Assembly (NCBI GenBank): GCA_900314885.1
Contig: OMWY01000001.1
Coordinates: forward strand, 372,001 to 436,000
DNA: 64,000 nucleotides
From: an uncultured Eubacteriales bacterium
GTDB lineage: Bacteria > Bacillota > Clostridia > Lachnospirales > Lachnospiraceae
Reading direction: 5' to 3'
Position numbers and translations under genes: made by a program
Shown here: positions 42,286 through 52,538 of the stretch, one piece after another
Position numbering within the stretch: position 1 is the first letter of the stretch
Layout of the letters: each line of letters opens with the position of its first letter
Notes under the pieces: model-generated
What the model was told of the DNA's origin: nothing
Database searches by the model: none
What the model saw: the letters and a program-made list of their open reading frames with translations, nothing else

Positions 42286-44517
42286 ATGGAAATTACACAG
42301 GATTTTGCGGAGGAAATGAAATCCTCCTACAGAGATTATTCGGTGAGCGTCATCATTGACAGGGCGCTCCCTGATGTGAGGGACGGACTTAAGCCTGTTC
42401 AGAGGCGTATTCTCTATGCCATGAGCGAGCTTGGCCTTGACCCTGATAAGCCGCACAGAAAGAGCGCCCGTATCGTCGGGGATACGATGGGTAAATATCA
42501 CCCGCACGGTGATTCGTCTATCTACGATGCCCTCGTGCATATGTCTGAGCCATGGTCGCTTTCAATTCCGCTTGTAGACGGCCATGGGAATTTCGGTTCT
42601 ATAGATGGCGACGGCGCAGCTGCCATGAGGTATACGGAGGCGAGACTTTCCAAGGGAGCTAAGCTCCTGCTTGACGGCCTCGACCATGATCTCGTTGACT
42701 TCGGCCCGAACTTTGATGAGAGTGAGAAGGAGCCGCTGATACTGCCGGCTCGTCTGCCATTTTTGCTGATAAATGGTACAACAGGTATCGCGGTCGGTAT
42801 GGCTACGAATATCCCGCCTCATAACGCGGGAGAGGTAATAAACGGAACGATAGCCCTCCTTGACAATCCCGATATCGACACCGGCGGACTTATGAAATAT
42901 ATTCCGGGACCTGATTTCCCGACAGGCGGAATTATTATGAACGCCGACGATATTAAAAATATCTATGAGACAGGTGAGGGAAAACTCCGCGTTCGCGCCA
43001 AGTATGAGGTAGAAAACGGCGATGGCGGCCGTAAAAATATAGTAATTACGGAAATTCCATATACCGCGTCCGGAAATAAGGCGAAATTATTCGAGAGCAT
43101 AGTCGCCCTGATGAAGGACAGGGTATTTGATGAAATCGCCGATGTAAGGGATGAGTCGAGTGCCGATGTACGAATCGTAATTGAAGTAAAAAAAGGCCGC
43201 GACGTCGATAATTTAATTAACGGATTATTTAAAAAGACAGGCCTTGAGGATACTTATTCCGTAAATATGCTTGCCGTAAAGGATAAGCAGCCTGTGCTCT
43301 TCTCACTTAAGAGCATGCTCACGGAATTTGTTAATTTCGAAGAGGAATTATACAGAAGAGATTACACCCATTCTCTTGAAAAGGCAAAGAAACGTCAGGA
43401 AATAGTCAAAGGACTTATTGATGCCGTTGACGTAATTGATTTAATTATAGAGGTATTAAGAGGCTCTGAAAATGTCCGTCAGGCTAAGGATTGTCTTATA
43501 AACGGTAAGACGGAAAATATTAAATTTAAGACAAGAACTAGTGAAAAGGAAGCCGCGAAATTTAATTTCACGGAAGCCCAGGCTGACGCGATCTTAGCTA
43601 TGCCTCTGCAGCGCCTCATCGGCCTTGAATTAATGAAATTAAAGGACGAGGACGCTACATTAAGCGCAAACATAGCTGAGTATGAAAAGGTTCTCGGCAA
43701 TAAGTCTGAATTACATAAGGTAATTAAAAAGGAATTAAAGAACGCCGCTAAGACATTTAATTCCGAGAGAAAAACGGAATTAAAAAATGTAGTTGCTGAG
43801 GATTACGTTGAGGAAATTAAGGAAGAGGATTTATACGTATTAATTGACCGCTTCGGTTACGCCAAGGCAGTCGATCAGGCGGCTTACGGGAAATTCTCAC
43901 CTGAAAATCTCGCGGAATATCCTCATAAGATTTTCATGAAGAATACCGACAGGCTCTGCATGTTCACGGCGGAAGGAAATATGTACCAGATAAAGTGCAT
44001 GGATATCCCTAAGGGCAGGGCTAAGGATAAGGGAACCCTTGTCCATAACCTTTCGAAGGTCGGAAAAGAGGATATTATTCTCTTTGCTTCCGCTTCGGAA
44101 ATATTTGAATCTATGCTTTTATTCGTTACTAAGGGCGGTTATGTAAAACTCGTTTCGGGTGTCGAATTCGATACGTCAAGAAGCATGGTGAGCGCTACGA
44201 AGCTTGATGAAAATGACGAGGTTATAGCTGTAGAGAAGCTTTCGGCGGCTCAGATGCTAAGTCATACACTGAAGGTGATTATTGTCACAAAGCACAAGCA
44301 CGGTATAGCGTTTTCTATTGATGAGGTCTCAGAGATGAAGAAGACCGGACGAGGCGTGCGAGGTGTAACGCTTATAGATGAAGACGAGGTTAAATACGCC
44401 GGAGTCGCGAATAATGAGGACACGGAAATTATTTTTGACGGAGATAAATATAATTTAGCGAACCTGCCGATAAGACGACGCGGCGCCAAGGCAAATATTG
44501 TGAAGGGATGGAAATAA
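42286..44517 (+). CDS. parC: Type II topoisomerase A subunit (ParC-like)
   Basis: 743 residues. The winged-helix region has [19 protein letters not shown] and the catalytic tyrosine lies in [11 protein letters not shown]. The quinolone-resistance region reads [13 protein letters not shown]. The C-terminal half shows beta-pinwheel blades (GRGVRGVTL). No QRRGGKG-type GyrA box was found, which favours topoisomerase IV. It starts 20 bp after parE. The stop overlaps the upstream alternative start of pepT. Confidence 0.85.
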   Translation: MEITQDFAEEMKSSYRDYSVSVIIDRALPDVRDGLKPVQRRILYAMSELGLDPDKPHRKSARIVGDTMGKYHPHGDSSIYDALVHMSEPWSLSIPLVDGHGNFGSIDGDGAAAMRYTEARLSKGAKLLLDGLDHDLVDFGPNFDESEKEPLILPARLPFLLINGTTGIAVGMATNIPPHNAGEVINGTIALLDNPDIDTGGLMKYIPGPDFPTGGIIMNADDIKNIYETGEGKLRVRAKYEVENGDGGRKNIVITEIPYTASGNKAKLFESIVALMKDRVFDEIADVRDESSADVRIVIEVKKGRDVDNLINGLFKKTGLEDTYSVNMLAVKDKQPVLFSLKSMLTEFVNFEEELYRRDYTHSLEKAKKRQEIVKGLIDAVDVIDLIIEVLRGSENVRQAKDCLINGKTENIKFKTRTSEKEAAKFNFTEAQADAILAMPLQRLIGLELMKLKDEDATLSANIAEYEKVLGNKSELHKVIKKELKNAAKTFNSERKTELKNVVAEDYVEEIKEEDLYVLIDRFGYAKAVDQAAYGKFSPENLAEYPHKIFMKNTDRLCMFTAEGNMYQIKCMDIPKGRAKDKGTLVHNLSKVGKEDIILFASASEIFESMLLFVTKGGYVKLVSGVEFDTSRSMVSATKLDENDEVIAVEKLSAAQMLSHTLKVIIVTKHKHGIAFSIDEVSEMKKTGRGVRGVTLIDEDEVKYAGVANNEDTEIIFDGDKYNLANLPIRRRGAKANIVKGWK

Positions 44518-44519
44518 TT

Positions 44520-45746
44520 ATGGCAAAGGACGTAAAGGAAAGATTTCTTGATTATGTATCATATGATACTCAGTCAGAGGAAGGGACAGACCAGGTCCCC
44601 AGTACCGCTAAGCAGCTTAAGCTCGCGGAGCATCTGGTGGAAGAATTAAAGGGCATGGGAATAGAGGACGTAAAGCTCCTTGACCATGGCTATGTATTCG
44701 CGACGGTTCCAGCTACAAGCGATAAGGACCTGCCGGTATTAGGCTTTATTTCTCATATGGATACGAGTGACGCTATATCGGGCGCTGACATCAAGCCTCG
44801 CGAAATAAAGAATTATGACGGAAATGATATCGTATTAAACGAGGCACTTAATATAGTCCTTAAGACGAGCGAATTTCCTGAAATTAAGGACTTTACCGGC
44901 GAGGATTTAATTGTGACTGATGGCACAACCCTCCTCGGAGCCGATGATAAGGCGGGACTTTCTGAGATAATTTCCATGGCGGAATATTTTATGGAGCATC
45001 CTGAAATTAAGCACGGAAAAATAAGGCTCGGTTTTACTCCTGATGAGGAAGTAGGCCATGGCACGAAATATTTTGACGTGGATGAATTCGGGGCTGATTA
45101 CGCTTACACGGTTGACGGTGGAAGACTCGGTTCTCTTGAGTATGAGAACTTTAACGCGGCTGAGGCGATGATAACCATTAGCGGCAGCAGTACCCATCCG
45201 GGCAGCGCAAAGTGGAAGATGAAGGACGCCGTAAGAATCGCGAGGGAATTTGCCGATCTGATGCCTGTCTATGAGAATCCTTACTGCACAGAGGGCCGCG
45301 AGGGATTTATTTTCTTAATTAAAATAGAAGGCACTGCTGAGAGCGCTAAGCTGCAGTATATTATCCGCGACCATGACAGCGCGAAGTTCGAAGAGAAAAA
45401 GGCCTTCATTCAGGCAGCTGCGGCATTTATAAATGTTAAATACGGAGCGGGTACCGTGAAGTGCGACCTTCACGACCAGTATTATAACATGAAGGAAATG
45501 ATAGAGCCGAATATGCACTTAATCGAGAACGCTAAGAGGGCTATGGAGGACCTTGGCATAAAGCCTCTGATAGAGCCTGTCCGCGGTGGCACTGACGGCG
45601 CTATGCTATCATTTAACGGACTTCCATGCCCTAACCTTAATACCGGTGGCATGAATTATCATGGAAAATATGAATATGTCAGTGTCACAGCTATGAGAAA
45701 AATAGTAGAATTACTTGAGAAAATAGTTCTTATCTACAGTGAATAA
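44520..45746 (+). CDS. pepT: Peptidase T (tripeptidase)
   Basis: 408 residues from the ATG at 44520 (MAKDVKERFLDYV). An ATG at 44508 is in frame but lies inside parC. Metal motifs of the M20 family are complete: GFISHMDTSD, DGTTLLGADDKAGLSE, TPDEEVGHGT and YTVDGG. The enzyme removes the N-terminal residue of tripeptides in the cytosol using two zinc ions. It could also degrade imported short peptides, though any link to the pheromone system is only conjecture. Confidence 0.92.
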   Translation: MAKDVKERFLDYVSYDTQSEEGTDQVPSTAKQLKLAEHLVEELKGMGIEDVKLLDHGYVFATVPATSDKDLPVLGFISHMDTSDAISGADIKPREIKNYDGNDIVLNEALNIVLKTSEFPEIKDFTGEDLIVTDGTTLLGADDKAGLSEIISMAEYFMEHPEIKHGKIRLGFTPDEEVGHGTKYFDVDEFGADYAYTVDGGRLGSLEYENFNAAEAMITISGSSTHPGSAKWKMKDAVRIAREFADLMPVYENPYCTEGREGFIFLIKIEGTAESAKLQYIIRDHDSAKFEEKKAFIQAAAAFINVKYGAGTVKCDLHDQYYNMKEMIEPNMHLIENAKRAMEDLGIKPLIEPVRGGTDGAMLSFNGLPCPNLNTGGMNYHGKYEYVSVTAMRKIVELLEKIVLIYSE

Positions 45747-45747
45747 T

Positions 45748-47178
45748 ATGAATAATTTTGAAAAATATAATGAGCTTCGGGAGAAATTCCCGGAGTTCAT
45801 ATTTAAAGGCTTTGATTACGAGGATACGGGCGAAGAATTACACATTACATATAATTTTTCCGTTCCGGGATTGTCAGATTTCGCGCCTGACTGGCGTATA
45901 CCTAAGAGCCGCGAGATGGGATATATTGAGGATGAAATAGATGAAAATATCACATTTCAAAATATGATATTTAATCTCGGAATGATTGAGCTCGTAAGCT
46001 ATTATAAAATAGCCTGCCCGAAAAATGTAATTATTGATGTCCCGGGAGCATTGGCCTATATAGATGAGGATGCCCTTTTTTGGTGGAAGGAGCAGTATTT
46101 TTACGGCCTTGGGGAATTTTTCTATACAAATGAAATTCCGCTTGATAAAGAGGGATTTATGAATATTTCCTTCGGCGAAAGAGCTTCCATGGGCGCGGAT
46201 AAATTAAAGGGACATAGCAGGTACGCGGATGTCTATGATTATAATGAAATTAAGCGTGACAGCAAACGCTTTATGATTCCTGTCGGCGGCGGCAAGGATT
46301 CCGCTGTAACACTTGAGCTTTTAAAGGAATATAAAAAAGACAGCTACTGCTATATGATAAATGGGCGCGGCGCCACATTCGCGACAGCGGCGGCTGCTGA
46401 CTTTGACGGTGAGCACGTAATTGTGGCGAAGAGGTCGCTTGATAAACGTATGCTTGATTTAAATAAGGCAGGTTATTTAAATGGGCATACACCATTTTCA
46501 GCCATGACGGCATTTTCATGTATTTTAGTGGGATACATGTACGGACTCCCTTATGTTGCCCTTTCGAATGAATCAAGCGCTAACGAGAGTACGGTCGAGG
46601 GCTCTACAGTGAACCACCAGTATTCGAAGAGCTTTGAATTCGAGCATGATTTTGTGACCTATGAGGAGAAATATATTAAGAGTGGAGTGAAGTATTTTTC
46701 GCTATTGAGACCTTGGAGCGAGTATCAGATAGCGAGAGAATTCGCTAAGCACGAGCAATATTTTTGCATATTTAGGAGCTGTAATGTGGGGAGTAAGGAG
46801 GATAAGTGGTGCGGCCATTGCGCTAAGTGCCTCTTTGTCTATTATATACTTTCGCCGTTTATAGACGCGGATGAGATGGTGAAAATATTCGGTAAGAACC
46901 TGCTAGGCGATGAGTCTCTCTGGGAGCTTACAAGGGAGCTCACGGGAATGGTTTCTCAGAAGCCCTTCGAGTGTGTGGGGAGCAGGAGCGAAGTGAATAT
47001 CGCTATAAGTGAGACCATAGCGAAGTTTGAAAGAGAGGGACGGCCACTTCCGGTATTGCTTGCCAAGTATAAGGATACTCCGCTCTACAAGCCATATAGG
47101 GAAGAAGAGAATCCGTACATTAATTACTTTGAGACCCGGAATAACGTGCCGGAATTTTTGATTGGACTATTAAAGTGA
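45748..47178 (+). CDS. murL: PP-loop protein, probably MurL-type UDP-MurNAc-L-Ala-L-Glu epimerase
   Basis: 476 residues from the ATG at 45748; a GTG at 45739 is possible. The PP-loop signature PVGGGKDSAVTLELL lies near residues 175-190 and the cysteine cluster CGHCAKCLFV near residue 358. The PP-loop fold makes adenylates and releases pyrophosphate. The overall build agrees with my recollection of MurL, which epimerises the terminal L-Glu of UDP-MurNAc-L-Ala-L-Glu with ATP going to AMP, an alternative to glutamate racemase. No MurD2 partner is nearby. If it is not MurL it is another PP-loop amidotransferase-like enzyme. Confidence 0.5.
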   Translation: MNNFEKYNELREKFPEFIFKGFDYEDTGEELHITYNFSVPGLSDFAPDWRIPKSREMGYIEDEIDENITFQNMIFNLGMIELVSYYKIACPKNVIIDVPGALAYIDEDALFWWKEQYFYGLGEFFYTNEIPLDKEGFMNISFGERASMGADKLKGHSRYADVYDYNEIKRDSKRFMIPVGGGKDSAVTLELLKEYKKDSYCYMINGRGATFATAAAADFDGEHVIVAKRSLDKRMLDLNKAGYLNGHTPFSAMTAFSCILVGYMYGLPYVALSNESSANESTVEGSTVNHQYSKSFEFEHDFVTYEEKYIKSGVKYFSLLRPWSEYQIAREFAKHEQYFCIFRSCNVGSKEDKWCGHCAKCLFVYYILSPFIDADEMVKIFGKNLLGDESLWELTRELTGMVSQKPFECVGSRSEVNIAISETIAKFEREGRPLPVLLAKYKDTPLYKPYREEENPYINYFETRNNVPEFLIGLLK

Positions 47179-47187
47179 GGTGATATT

Positions 47188-48012
47188 ATGAAGTTTATTT
47201 CCTGGAATATTGATTCGCTCAACGCGGCGCTCACGGGAACGAGTGAGCGGGCGGAGCTGACGAGAAAGGTACTTACGAAGATAGTGGAAGAGGATGCCGA
47301 TATTATCGCGATAGAGGAGACTAAGCTTCCGGAGAACGGCATGAACGGAAAACAGAAGGAGGCTCTTGAGGACTTCTTTAAGGACTATGATTATTCATAT
47401 ATAAGCTCACGGAAGATCGCAAGAAAGGGCTATGCCGGAACCATGGCCCTCTATAAGAAGGGACTAACTGTAAATGTGGAGTATCCCGAGATTGGTGCTC
47501 CGGGGACAATGGACCTCGAGGGAAGGATGATAACACTCGAGCTTCCGGACTTCTATTTTAACCTGGTCTATACTCCGAATTCAGGTGGCGAGCTTGCGAG
47601 ACTTTCTGACCGTCAGATGTGGGACAGCAAGTACGCTGATTACCTCGCAGAGCTTGACAGCAGGAAGCCTGTCATAGCCTGTGGCGATTATAACGTGGCA
47701 CATGAGGAAATAGACCTAGCGAATCCCGACAGCAACCACCACTCAGCAGGCTTCACTGATGAAGAAAGGGATGGTTTCACGAGGCTTCTCTCCCGTGGCT
47801 TTATCGATACCTTCAGGCTCCTTCATGGTGATGAGACGGGAGCTTACTCGTGGTGGGCCCAGAGAATTAAGACGAGCAAGATAAATAACTCGGGCTGGAG
47901 AATCGATTATTTCTTAGTGAGTGACAGAATAAAGGACAGGGTCCTGCGGTCGGAAATGATTGATTCCGGTGACCGCCAGGACCATGCCCCTATCTTACTT
48001 GAGATTAATTAA
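47188..48012 (+). CDS. xth: Exodeoxyribonuclease III / AP endonuclease
   Basis: 274 residues, the ExoIII/APE1 type. Catalytic motifs: KFISWNIDSLNA, IAIEETKLP, NLVYTPNSG, CGDYNVAHEEIDLANP, and the terminal DHAPILLEI with its histidine. Cuts DNA 5' to abasic sites in base excision repair. A ribosome-binding site (GTGAGGTGATATT) precedes the ATG. It converges with the glycosidase gene with a 4-bp gap. Confidence 0.93.
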   Translation: MKFISWNIDSLNAALTGTSERAELTRKVLTKIVEEDADIIAIEETKLPENGMNGKQKEALEDFFKDYDYSYISSRKIARKGYAGTMALYKKGLTVNVEYPEIGAPGTMDLEGRMITLELPDFYFNLVYTPNSGGELARLSDRQMWDSKYADYLAELDSRKPVIACGDYNVAHEEIDLANPDSNHHSAGFTDEERDGFTRLLSRGFIDTFRLLHGDETGAYSWWAQRIKTSKINNSGWRIDYFLVSDRIKDRVLRSEMIDSGDRQDHAPILLEIN

Positions 48013-48016
48013 ATCG

Positions 48017-49768
48017 CTATTTTCTTAGAAGCACTGTTTCGTACGGTCCTATCATTCCACCAAACTCGCTATCTGACAGAAGCTCGCGATAGCCTGCGTA
48101 CTCCTTCACGGGCGCTTCATTTTCATTCGTATGGAAAATGAGAATCTCACCGGACATAAGGTGGAGCTCTAGGAGATCCCTCCTGTCATCGGGGAGAATC
48201 GACCGGTAGTTTCCCGCAGGTATGTCATTTACCATGTGCCTGAAATAAGTGAGCTTCTGATACCATGCGTAAAGCTCCTTATCCTGCTTACTTTCATCCC
48301 AGAGCATGCCGCGACGGTTGTCGGGGTCCTCGCCGCCCGTGAGGCCGACCTCATCGCCATAGTAGATAAAAGGTGTTCCCGGAAGGAGCATCTGGAGGGC
48401 AGCAGCAAGACGAAGCCGCCTCTTATCCCCATTTACACGGTAGAGAAAGCGTGATGTATCGTGGCTGTCAAAGAGGTTCCAGAGGACCGGAATTACGGCG
48501 CTGTTATAATTTCCCTGCAAAAATGCCCGCTCTGATACGAACTCCGAAGGCTTGATGGAGTGCTCGCAGAGGAGTGAAGACACGGCCTTGTAAAATGCGT
48601 AGTTCATGACGGAATCCCACTCGTCGCCCTGTAAGAAATCAGGCGCGAAGTGCCATATTTCACCTACAATTAAGGCATCGGTATTTTCCGATTTTATTTC
48701 CTTCCTGAATCGCTTCCAGAAGTCGTGGCCTATCTCGTCGCCGACATCAAGCCTGATTCCGTCTATGCGAAATTCCTTAATATAATATTTCGCTACATTT
48801 ATAATGTAATCTGCCGTCTCAGGGTTAGCGAGGTTTAACTTCGGCATGCCGCCGAAGTAGGCGAAGCTCTGGAATGACGGCTTCTTGTCGTGGTGGCCCA
48901 TATCTATCGGGAACCTGTCGATATTGTACCAGTTTATGTATTTCGAATCCCTGCCATTTTCGAGGATATCCTTAAAGGCAAAGAAATCGGGACTCGTATG
49001 GTTAAATACGCCGTCAATCATCACACGGAGACCGAGAGCATGAGCCTTGTCAATAAGCTCGTGCAGATCGTCTGAGGTTCCGAGAGATGGGTCAACCTCG
49101 TAGTAGTCGACGGTGTCATACTTGTGGCTGGTATTCGACTTGAAAATAGGTGTCATGTAAATGACATCGGCGCCGAGGCTCTTGATGTAGTCAAGGTGGG
49201 CGGTAATGCCCGCGAGGTTTCCGCGAAGGTCATCGTCGAAGCTTATCGGAGCCTTATACCATTTCTCATCGGGAACTTCCTCGGTAGTCGCGAAGCGTGT
49301 TGGAAATATCTGGTAGACAACAGCGTTCTTCGCCCAGTCGGGGATTTCAAATAACTGTTCCTTGCGGGACATGAGCGGGCAGTCGAACATGGCCTCTATA
49401 TCGCCGGGTTCGCCGCCGAAAAATCTCGAGTCTCCGTACCAGATCCTCGCGCCTGCATTGTCTATTAATTCAAAGAAATAGCGAAGGCAGAGGGTATCCG
49501 GGTGGGCAGAGAGATTCTCGTCGTGGTCGGTATATTTTATATGAAGGTCTGCCCTGAAATAATCGTGACAAAAATCGGAAGCGTACTTTGTCATTTCAAC
49601 GCAATCCCTGGTATCGAGTATATCGAGGCCTATATACTTGTCACGAGTGTGAAGATAAATGGCGTCGATATCGTTCTTTGACGTCTGTATCCGCACGCGG
49701 AGCGTGTCCTCACTAGTGAAAAAGCAGTCCCTAGTGTCTGCAAAATGTGAAATTCCGGCGTAGTTCAT
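48017..49768 (-). CDS. GH13 alpha-glycosidase (neopullulanase/cyclomaltodextrinase type)
   Basis: 583 residues, no signal peptide, so cytoplasmic. An N-terminal beta-sandwich (1-125) precedes the (beta/alpha)8 catalytic domain. The four GH13 motifs are present: DGVFNHTS, GIRLDVGDE with the nucleophile Asp, VGEIWH with the acid/base Glu, and LFDSHDTSR. The MPKLN region supports the subfamily GH13_20, which cleaves cyclodextrins, pullulan or maltodextrins. A minus-strand AGGAGGAAATGTA precedes the ATG. It is divergent from a permease gene whose substrates are unrelated. Confidence 0.9.
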   Translation of the reverse strand: MNYAGISHFADTRDCFFTSEDTLRVRIQTSKNDIDAIYLHTRDKYIGLDILDTRDCVEMTKYASDFCHDYFRADLHIKYTDHDENLSAHPDTLCLRYFFELIDNAGARIWYGDSRFFGGEPGDIEAMFDCPLMSRKEQLFEIPDWAKNAVVYQIFPTRFATTEEVPDEKWYKAPISFDDDLRGNLAGITAHLDYIKSLGADVIYMTPIFKSNTSHKYDTVDYYEVDPSLGTSDDLHELIDKAHALGLRVMIDGVFNHTSPDFFAFKDILENGRDSKYINWYNIDRFPIDMGHHDKKPSFQSFAYFGGMPKLNLANPETADYIINVAKYYIKEFRIDGIRLDVGDEIGHDFWKRFRKEIKSENTDALIVGEIWHFAPDFLQGDEWDSVMNYAFYKAVSSLLCEHSIKPSEFVSERAFLQGNYNSAVIPVLWNLFDSHDTSRFLYRVNGDKRRLRLAAALQMLLPGTPFIYYGDEVGLTGGEDPDNRRGMLWDESKQDKELYAWYQKLTYFRHMVNDIPAGNYRSILPDDRRDLLELHLMSGEILIFHTNENEAPVKEYAGYRELLSDSEFGGMIGPYETVLLRK

Positions 49769-49795
49769 TACATTTCCTCCTGATTGTTCTATATC

Positions 49796-49825
49796 TATTT
49801 AGCCACAAAAGGGCCGGTTTGTCAA
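49796..49825 (-). promoter_or_regulatory. Promoter of the GH13 gene
   Basis: On the minus strand a perfect TTGACA (plus 49820-49825), 18-bp spacer, TAAATA (plus 49796-49801). About 28 bp upstream of the ATG. Confidence 0.55.
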
Positions 49826-49886
49826 TCATTTAGGTGATTTCCGGAAAAGATAATACTTGTAATATTCACCAATGTGTGTTAAACTT

Positions 49887-49915
49887 TAGACAAAGCTTTG
49901 TAAAAAAGCTATAAA
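49887..49915 (+). promoter_or_regulatory. Promoter of the AAEx-type permease gene
   Basis: TAGACA (49887-49892), 17 bp, TATAAA (49910-49915). The leader holds a short GTGCC/GGCAC hairpin (about 49920-49932) before the TGGAGGG ribosome-binding site. Confidence 0.5.
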
Positions 49916-49949
49916 CTCGGTGCCGTTGGCACTGCCTGGAGGGTAAAAT

Positions 49950-51188
49950 ATGAGCATTTTGGGTGGCGTAATCAGCATAAAGGGTGTCACATTTTTCGTG
50001 CTGAGCATTTTCGCTATTATTGTTGTGGGTTACCTTATCGGTAAGATTTCGATCAAGGGTGTCAGTCTCGGCACGGCGGGAGTTTTCATCGCCTCGATTC
50101 TCTATGGAATTCTGAGGTTTGATACCCTGTCGGAGACACTTAAGATAGGCGACATTACATTTTCAAACGACGCGCTTAAGATTATAGAGACGTGCGGACT
50201 CGTGCTGTTTGTCTGTTCGGTTGGCCTTATAGCGGGTCCGAGCTTCTTCTCTAATTTAAAGAAGAATTTTAAGTCCTATATTTTTCTGGGAGTCGTAATT
50301 ATAGTAAGCGGCGGCCTCACCTGTACCCTCTGCTACTTTATTGGAAGGGGCTCGGAGCCTGATTCTAAGCAGTTTGTGGCTTTACTTACAGGACTTCTCT
50401 CCGGAGCTCTTACCTCGACACCTGCCTTCTCGGCGGCTAAGGGAACGGTTGATCCGGCCTATGAGAGCGCTGTAACCGTAGGCTACGGTATTTCTTATAT
50501 TTTCGGTGTTATCGGAGTTGTACTTTTCGTACAGCTTATGCCAAAGCTCCTTCACGCGAATATTCCCGAGGAGGTTAAGAAGATTACCGACGTCTCAGCG
50601 GGCGAAAGGAAGAAGGACGACAGAAAATATATTGCTATAGACCCATTTGGAATAGGTGCCTTCGCCTTTGTAATCATCTGCGGTATTTTCCTCGGAGCTA
50701 TCAAGATTCCTCTTTCAAATAAGGGCTTAAGCGGCACTACATTTTCACTTACAACGACAGGCGGTGTTCTGATAGCGGGTCTTATAGCCGGTCACTTTGG
50801 CCATATAGGGCATATTTCTCTTAAGGTGCAGCATGATGTGCTTAAGACCTTCCAGGAGTTCGGACTTATCCTCTTCCTTATAGGAGCGGGTGTTTCGGGT
50901 GGTTCGGAATTCTTACAGTACTTCAAGCCGGTTTACTTCCTCTATGGAGTACTGATGACGTTGATTCCTATGATTATAGGCTTTATTGTTGCTATGAAGG
51001 TAGTTAAGCTCAACCTTATGAACGCTCTCGGCTGTATCACGGGTGGTATGACGAGTACTCCGGCGCTCGGAACTCTCATTAAGACGGCAGGCAGCGAGGC
51101 GGTCGCGTCAGCTTACGCGGCTACTTATCCTATAGCGCTTATCGCGGTTGTTATAACCTGTCAGGTGCTGATTCTGACATTGGGGTGA
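49950..51188 (+). CDS. AAEx-type (YidE/YbjL/AspT family) membrane permease
   Basis: 412 residues with about 11 membrane helices. Two inverted halves carry the duplicated signature: GLLSGALTSTPAFSAA near residue 150 and GCITGGMTSTPALGTL near residue 365. This is the antiporter duplication of the aspartate:alanine exchanger family. The TrkA-C domains found between the halves in AspT are absent, so it is a short form. Transport of a dicarboxylate or amino acid is likely but not shown. Followed by a strong terminator. Confidence 0.75.
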   Translation: MSILGGVISIKGVTFFVLSIFAIIVVGYLIGKISIKGVSLGTAGVFIASILYGILRFDTLSETLKIGDITFSNDALKIIETCGLVLFVCSVGLIAGPSFFSNLKKNFKSYIFLGVVIIVSGGLTCTLCYFIGRGSEPDSKQFVALLTGLLSGALTSTPAFSAAKGTVDPAYESAVTVGYGISYIFGVIGVVLFVQLMPKLLHANIPEEVKKITDVSAGERKKDDRKYIAIDPFGIGAFAFVIICGIFLGAIKIPLSNKGLSGTTFSLTTTGGVLIAGLIAGHFGHIGHISLKVQHDVLKTFQEFGLILFLIGAGVSGGSEFLQYFKPVYFLYGVLMTLIPMIIGFIVAMKVVKLNLMNALGCITGGMTSTPALGTLIKTAGSEAVASAYAATYPIALIAVVITCQVLILTLG

Positions 51189-51210
51189 GAATAGTTACAT
51201 TAATTTGCAA

Positions 51211-51238
51211 AACAGGCAGGGATTCCTGCCTGTTTTTT
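51211..51238 (+). terminator. Intrinsic terminator of the permease gene
   Basis: AACAGGCAGG (51211-51220), GATT loop, CCTGCCTGTT (51225-51234), then a T6 run (51233-51238). A textbook 10-bp stem. Confidence 0.9.
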
Positions 51239-51281
51239 GCTGCTATGAAAAACAATAGCTACTTTAATAAGAAAAGGTATA

Positions 51282-51310
51282 TTGAAATTAGTGTGTTCTT
51301 GTGCTAGACT
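51282..51310 (+). promoter_or_regulatory. Promoter of the Mrp-NifX gene
   Basis: TTGAAA (51282-51287), 17 bp, TAGACT (51305-51310). An open frame with a TTG at this point is not a start: it lies in the promoter. Confidence 0.55.
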
Positions 51311-51341
51311 AAAAACAACTCTACAGAAAAGGGGTAAGAAA

Positions 51342-52538
51342 ATGGCTGAGGAAAAACAGGATTTTACTGAGCATTTAAATGAATTCAGCTCCGTTAAGCA
51401 CGTTATCGCCGTTATGAGCGGTAAGGGCGGAGTTGGCAAATCCTTTGTAACATCAAGGCTTGCGGCGCTTTTTCAGAAAAAGGGCTATCGCACTGCTGTG
51501 CTTGACGCTGATATCACAGGTCCTTCGATACCGAGGTGCTTCGGACTTACGGGACGCGTGGAAGCGGGAGAGAAGGGCCTTGAGCCTGCTGTAACCGACA
51601 CGGGCATTCAGGTAATGTCGCTTAATCTCCTTCTTGATGATGAAGAGGCACCTGTAATCTGGCGCGGGCCGATTATCGCGGGAACAGTCAAGCAGTTTTA
51701 TACGGATGTTTATTGGAATGATGTAGACTACATGTTTGTGGATATGCCACCGGGAACAGGTGATGTGCCTCTTACCGTATTCCAGTCTCTGCCGGTCGAC
51801 GGTATTGTAATAGTTACAAGTCCTCAGGACCTCGTTTCCATGATAGTCGGTAAGGCTGTCAATATGGCGAATGCCATGGGTCTTCCGGTTCTTGGAATAG
51901 TTGAAAATTACAGCTTTATAAAATGTCCTGACTGCGGGAAGGTTATCTATCCTTTCGGCGAGGGCAAAACCGAAGACGTAGCGAAGCATTTCAACCTTCC
52001 TGTCCTTGCTAAGCTCCCTATAGATCCGAGTGTAAGCGAAGCTATGGATTCGGGCATGGTTGAGCATTTGTCAGAGGACTGCCTTACCGCCGCGGTTCCT
52101 GCCATAGAGAAGGCTATGGAGGAAAATGAGAAGGCAAAGGCTGCCGCAGCTGATGCGCCTGCTTCTGATGAAGAGGTGCATACGGTCGCTGTTCCTGTCG
52201 GAGACGATGGAAAAGTTTGGCAGCATTTTGGAAAGACAACCGAATTCGTCGTCTATAAGACAAAGGGAAAGGATGTTCTGAATCGTGACGCCGTTAACTG
52301 TGATGGATACGCTCACGAATCTCTCGCTGATTTGCTTGCCAAGGAAGGCGTTGACGTGCTTATCTGCGGCGGAATCGGACCGGGTGGCCGTGACGCGGTT
52401 ATATCTAAGGGCATAAAGATAGTTCCGGGAATCATGGGTATGGCTGAGGACGCTGTTCAGAGATTTATTAATGGTGAGCTTTCTTATTCAAATGATTCGA
52501 CCTGCGCGGGTCACGGTGATTCGCATAGCGAGTCATGA
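51342..52538 (+). CDS. Mrp/NBP35 Fe-S carrier ATPase with C-terminal NifX-like domain
   Basis: 398 residues from the ATG at 51342 (site AAAGGGGTAAG). The P-loop is MSGKGGVGKS, with the deviant Walker A of Mrp; DADITGPSIPR and MPPGTGDVPLTV follow, and the cluster-binding CPDC lies near residue 200. A linker rich in Ala (about 262-278) leads to a NifX/NifB-type dinitrogenase cofactor domain (about 280-390: VAVPVGDDGKVWQHFGKT, ICGGIGPGGRDA). The protein probably assembles or carries Fe-S clusters in the cytosol; the NifX part may bind the cluster. The fusion is seen in other anaerobes. Overlaps the next gene by 4 bp. Confidence 0.88.
   Translation: MAEEKQDFTEHLNEFSSVKHVIAVMSGKGGVGKSFVTSRLAALFQKKGYRTAVLDADITGPSIPRCFGLTGRVEAGEKGLEPAVTDTGIQVMSLNLLLDDEEAPVIWRGPIIAGTVKQFYTDVYWNDVDYMFVDMPPGTGDVPLTVFQSLPVDGIVIVTSPQDLVSMIVGKAVNMANAMGLPVLGIVENYSFIKCPDCGKVIYPFGEGKTEDVAKHFNLPVLAKLPIDPSVSEAMDSGMVEHLSEDCLTAAVPAIEKAMEENEKAKAAAADAPASDEEVHTVAVPVGDDGKVWQHFGKTTEFVVYKTKGKDVLNRDAVNCDGYAHESLADLLAKEGVDVLICGGIGPGGRDAVISKGIKIVPGIMGMAEDAVQRFINGELSYSNDSTCAGHGDSHSES

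Noticed and set aside
49890..49901. ACAAAGCTTTGT palindrome before the permease gene as an operator
   Set aside because: A single 12-bp AT-rich palindrome overlapping the promoter; too weak to claim without a second copy.
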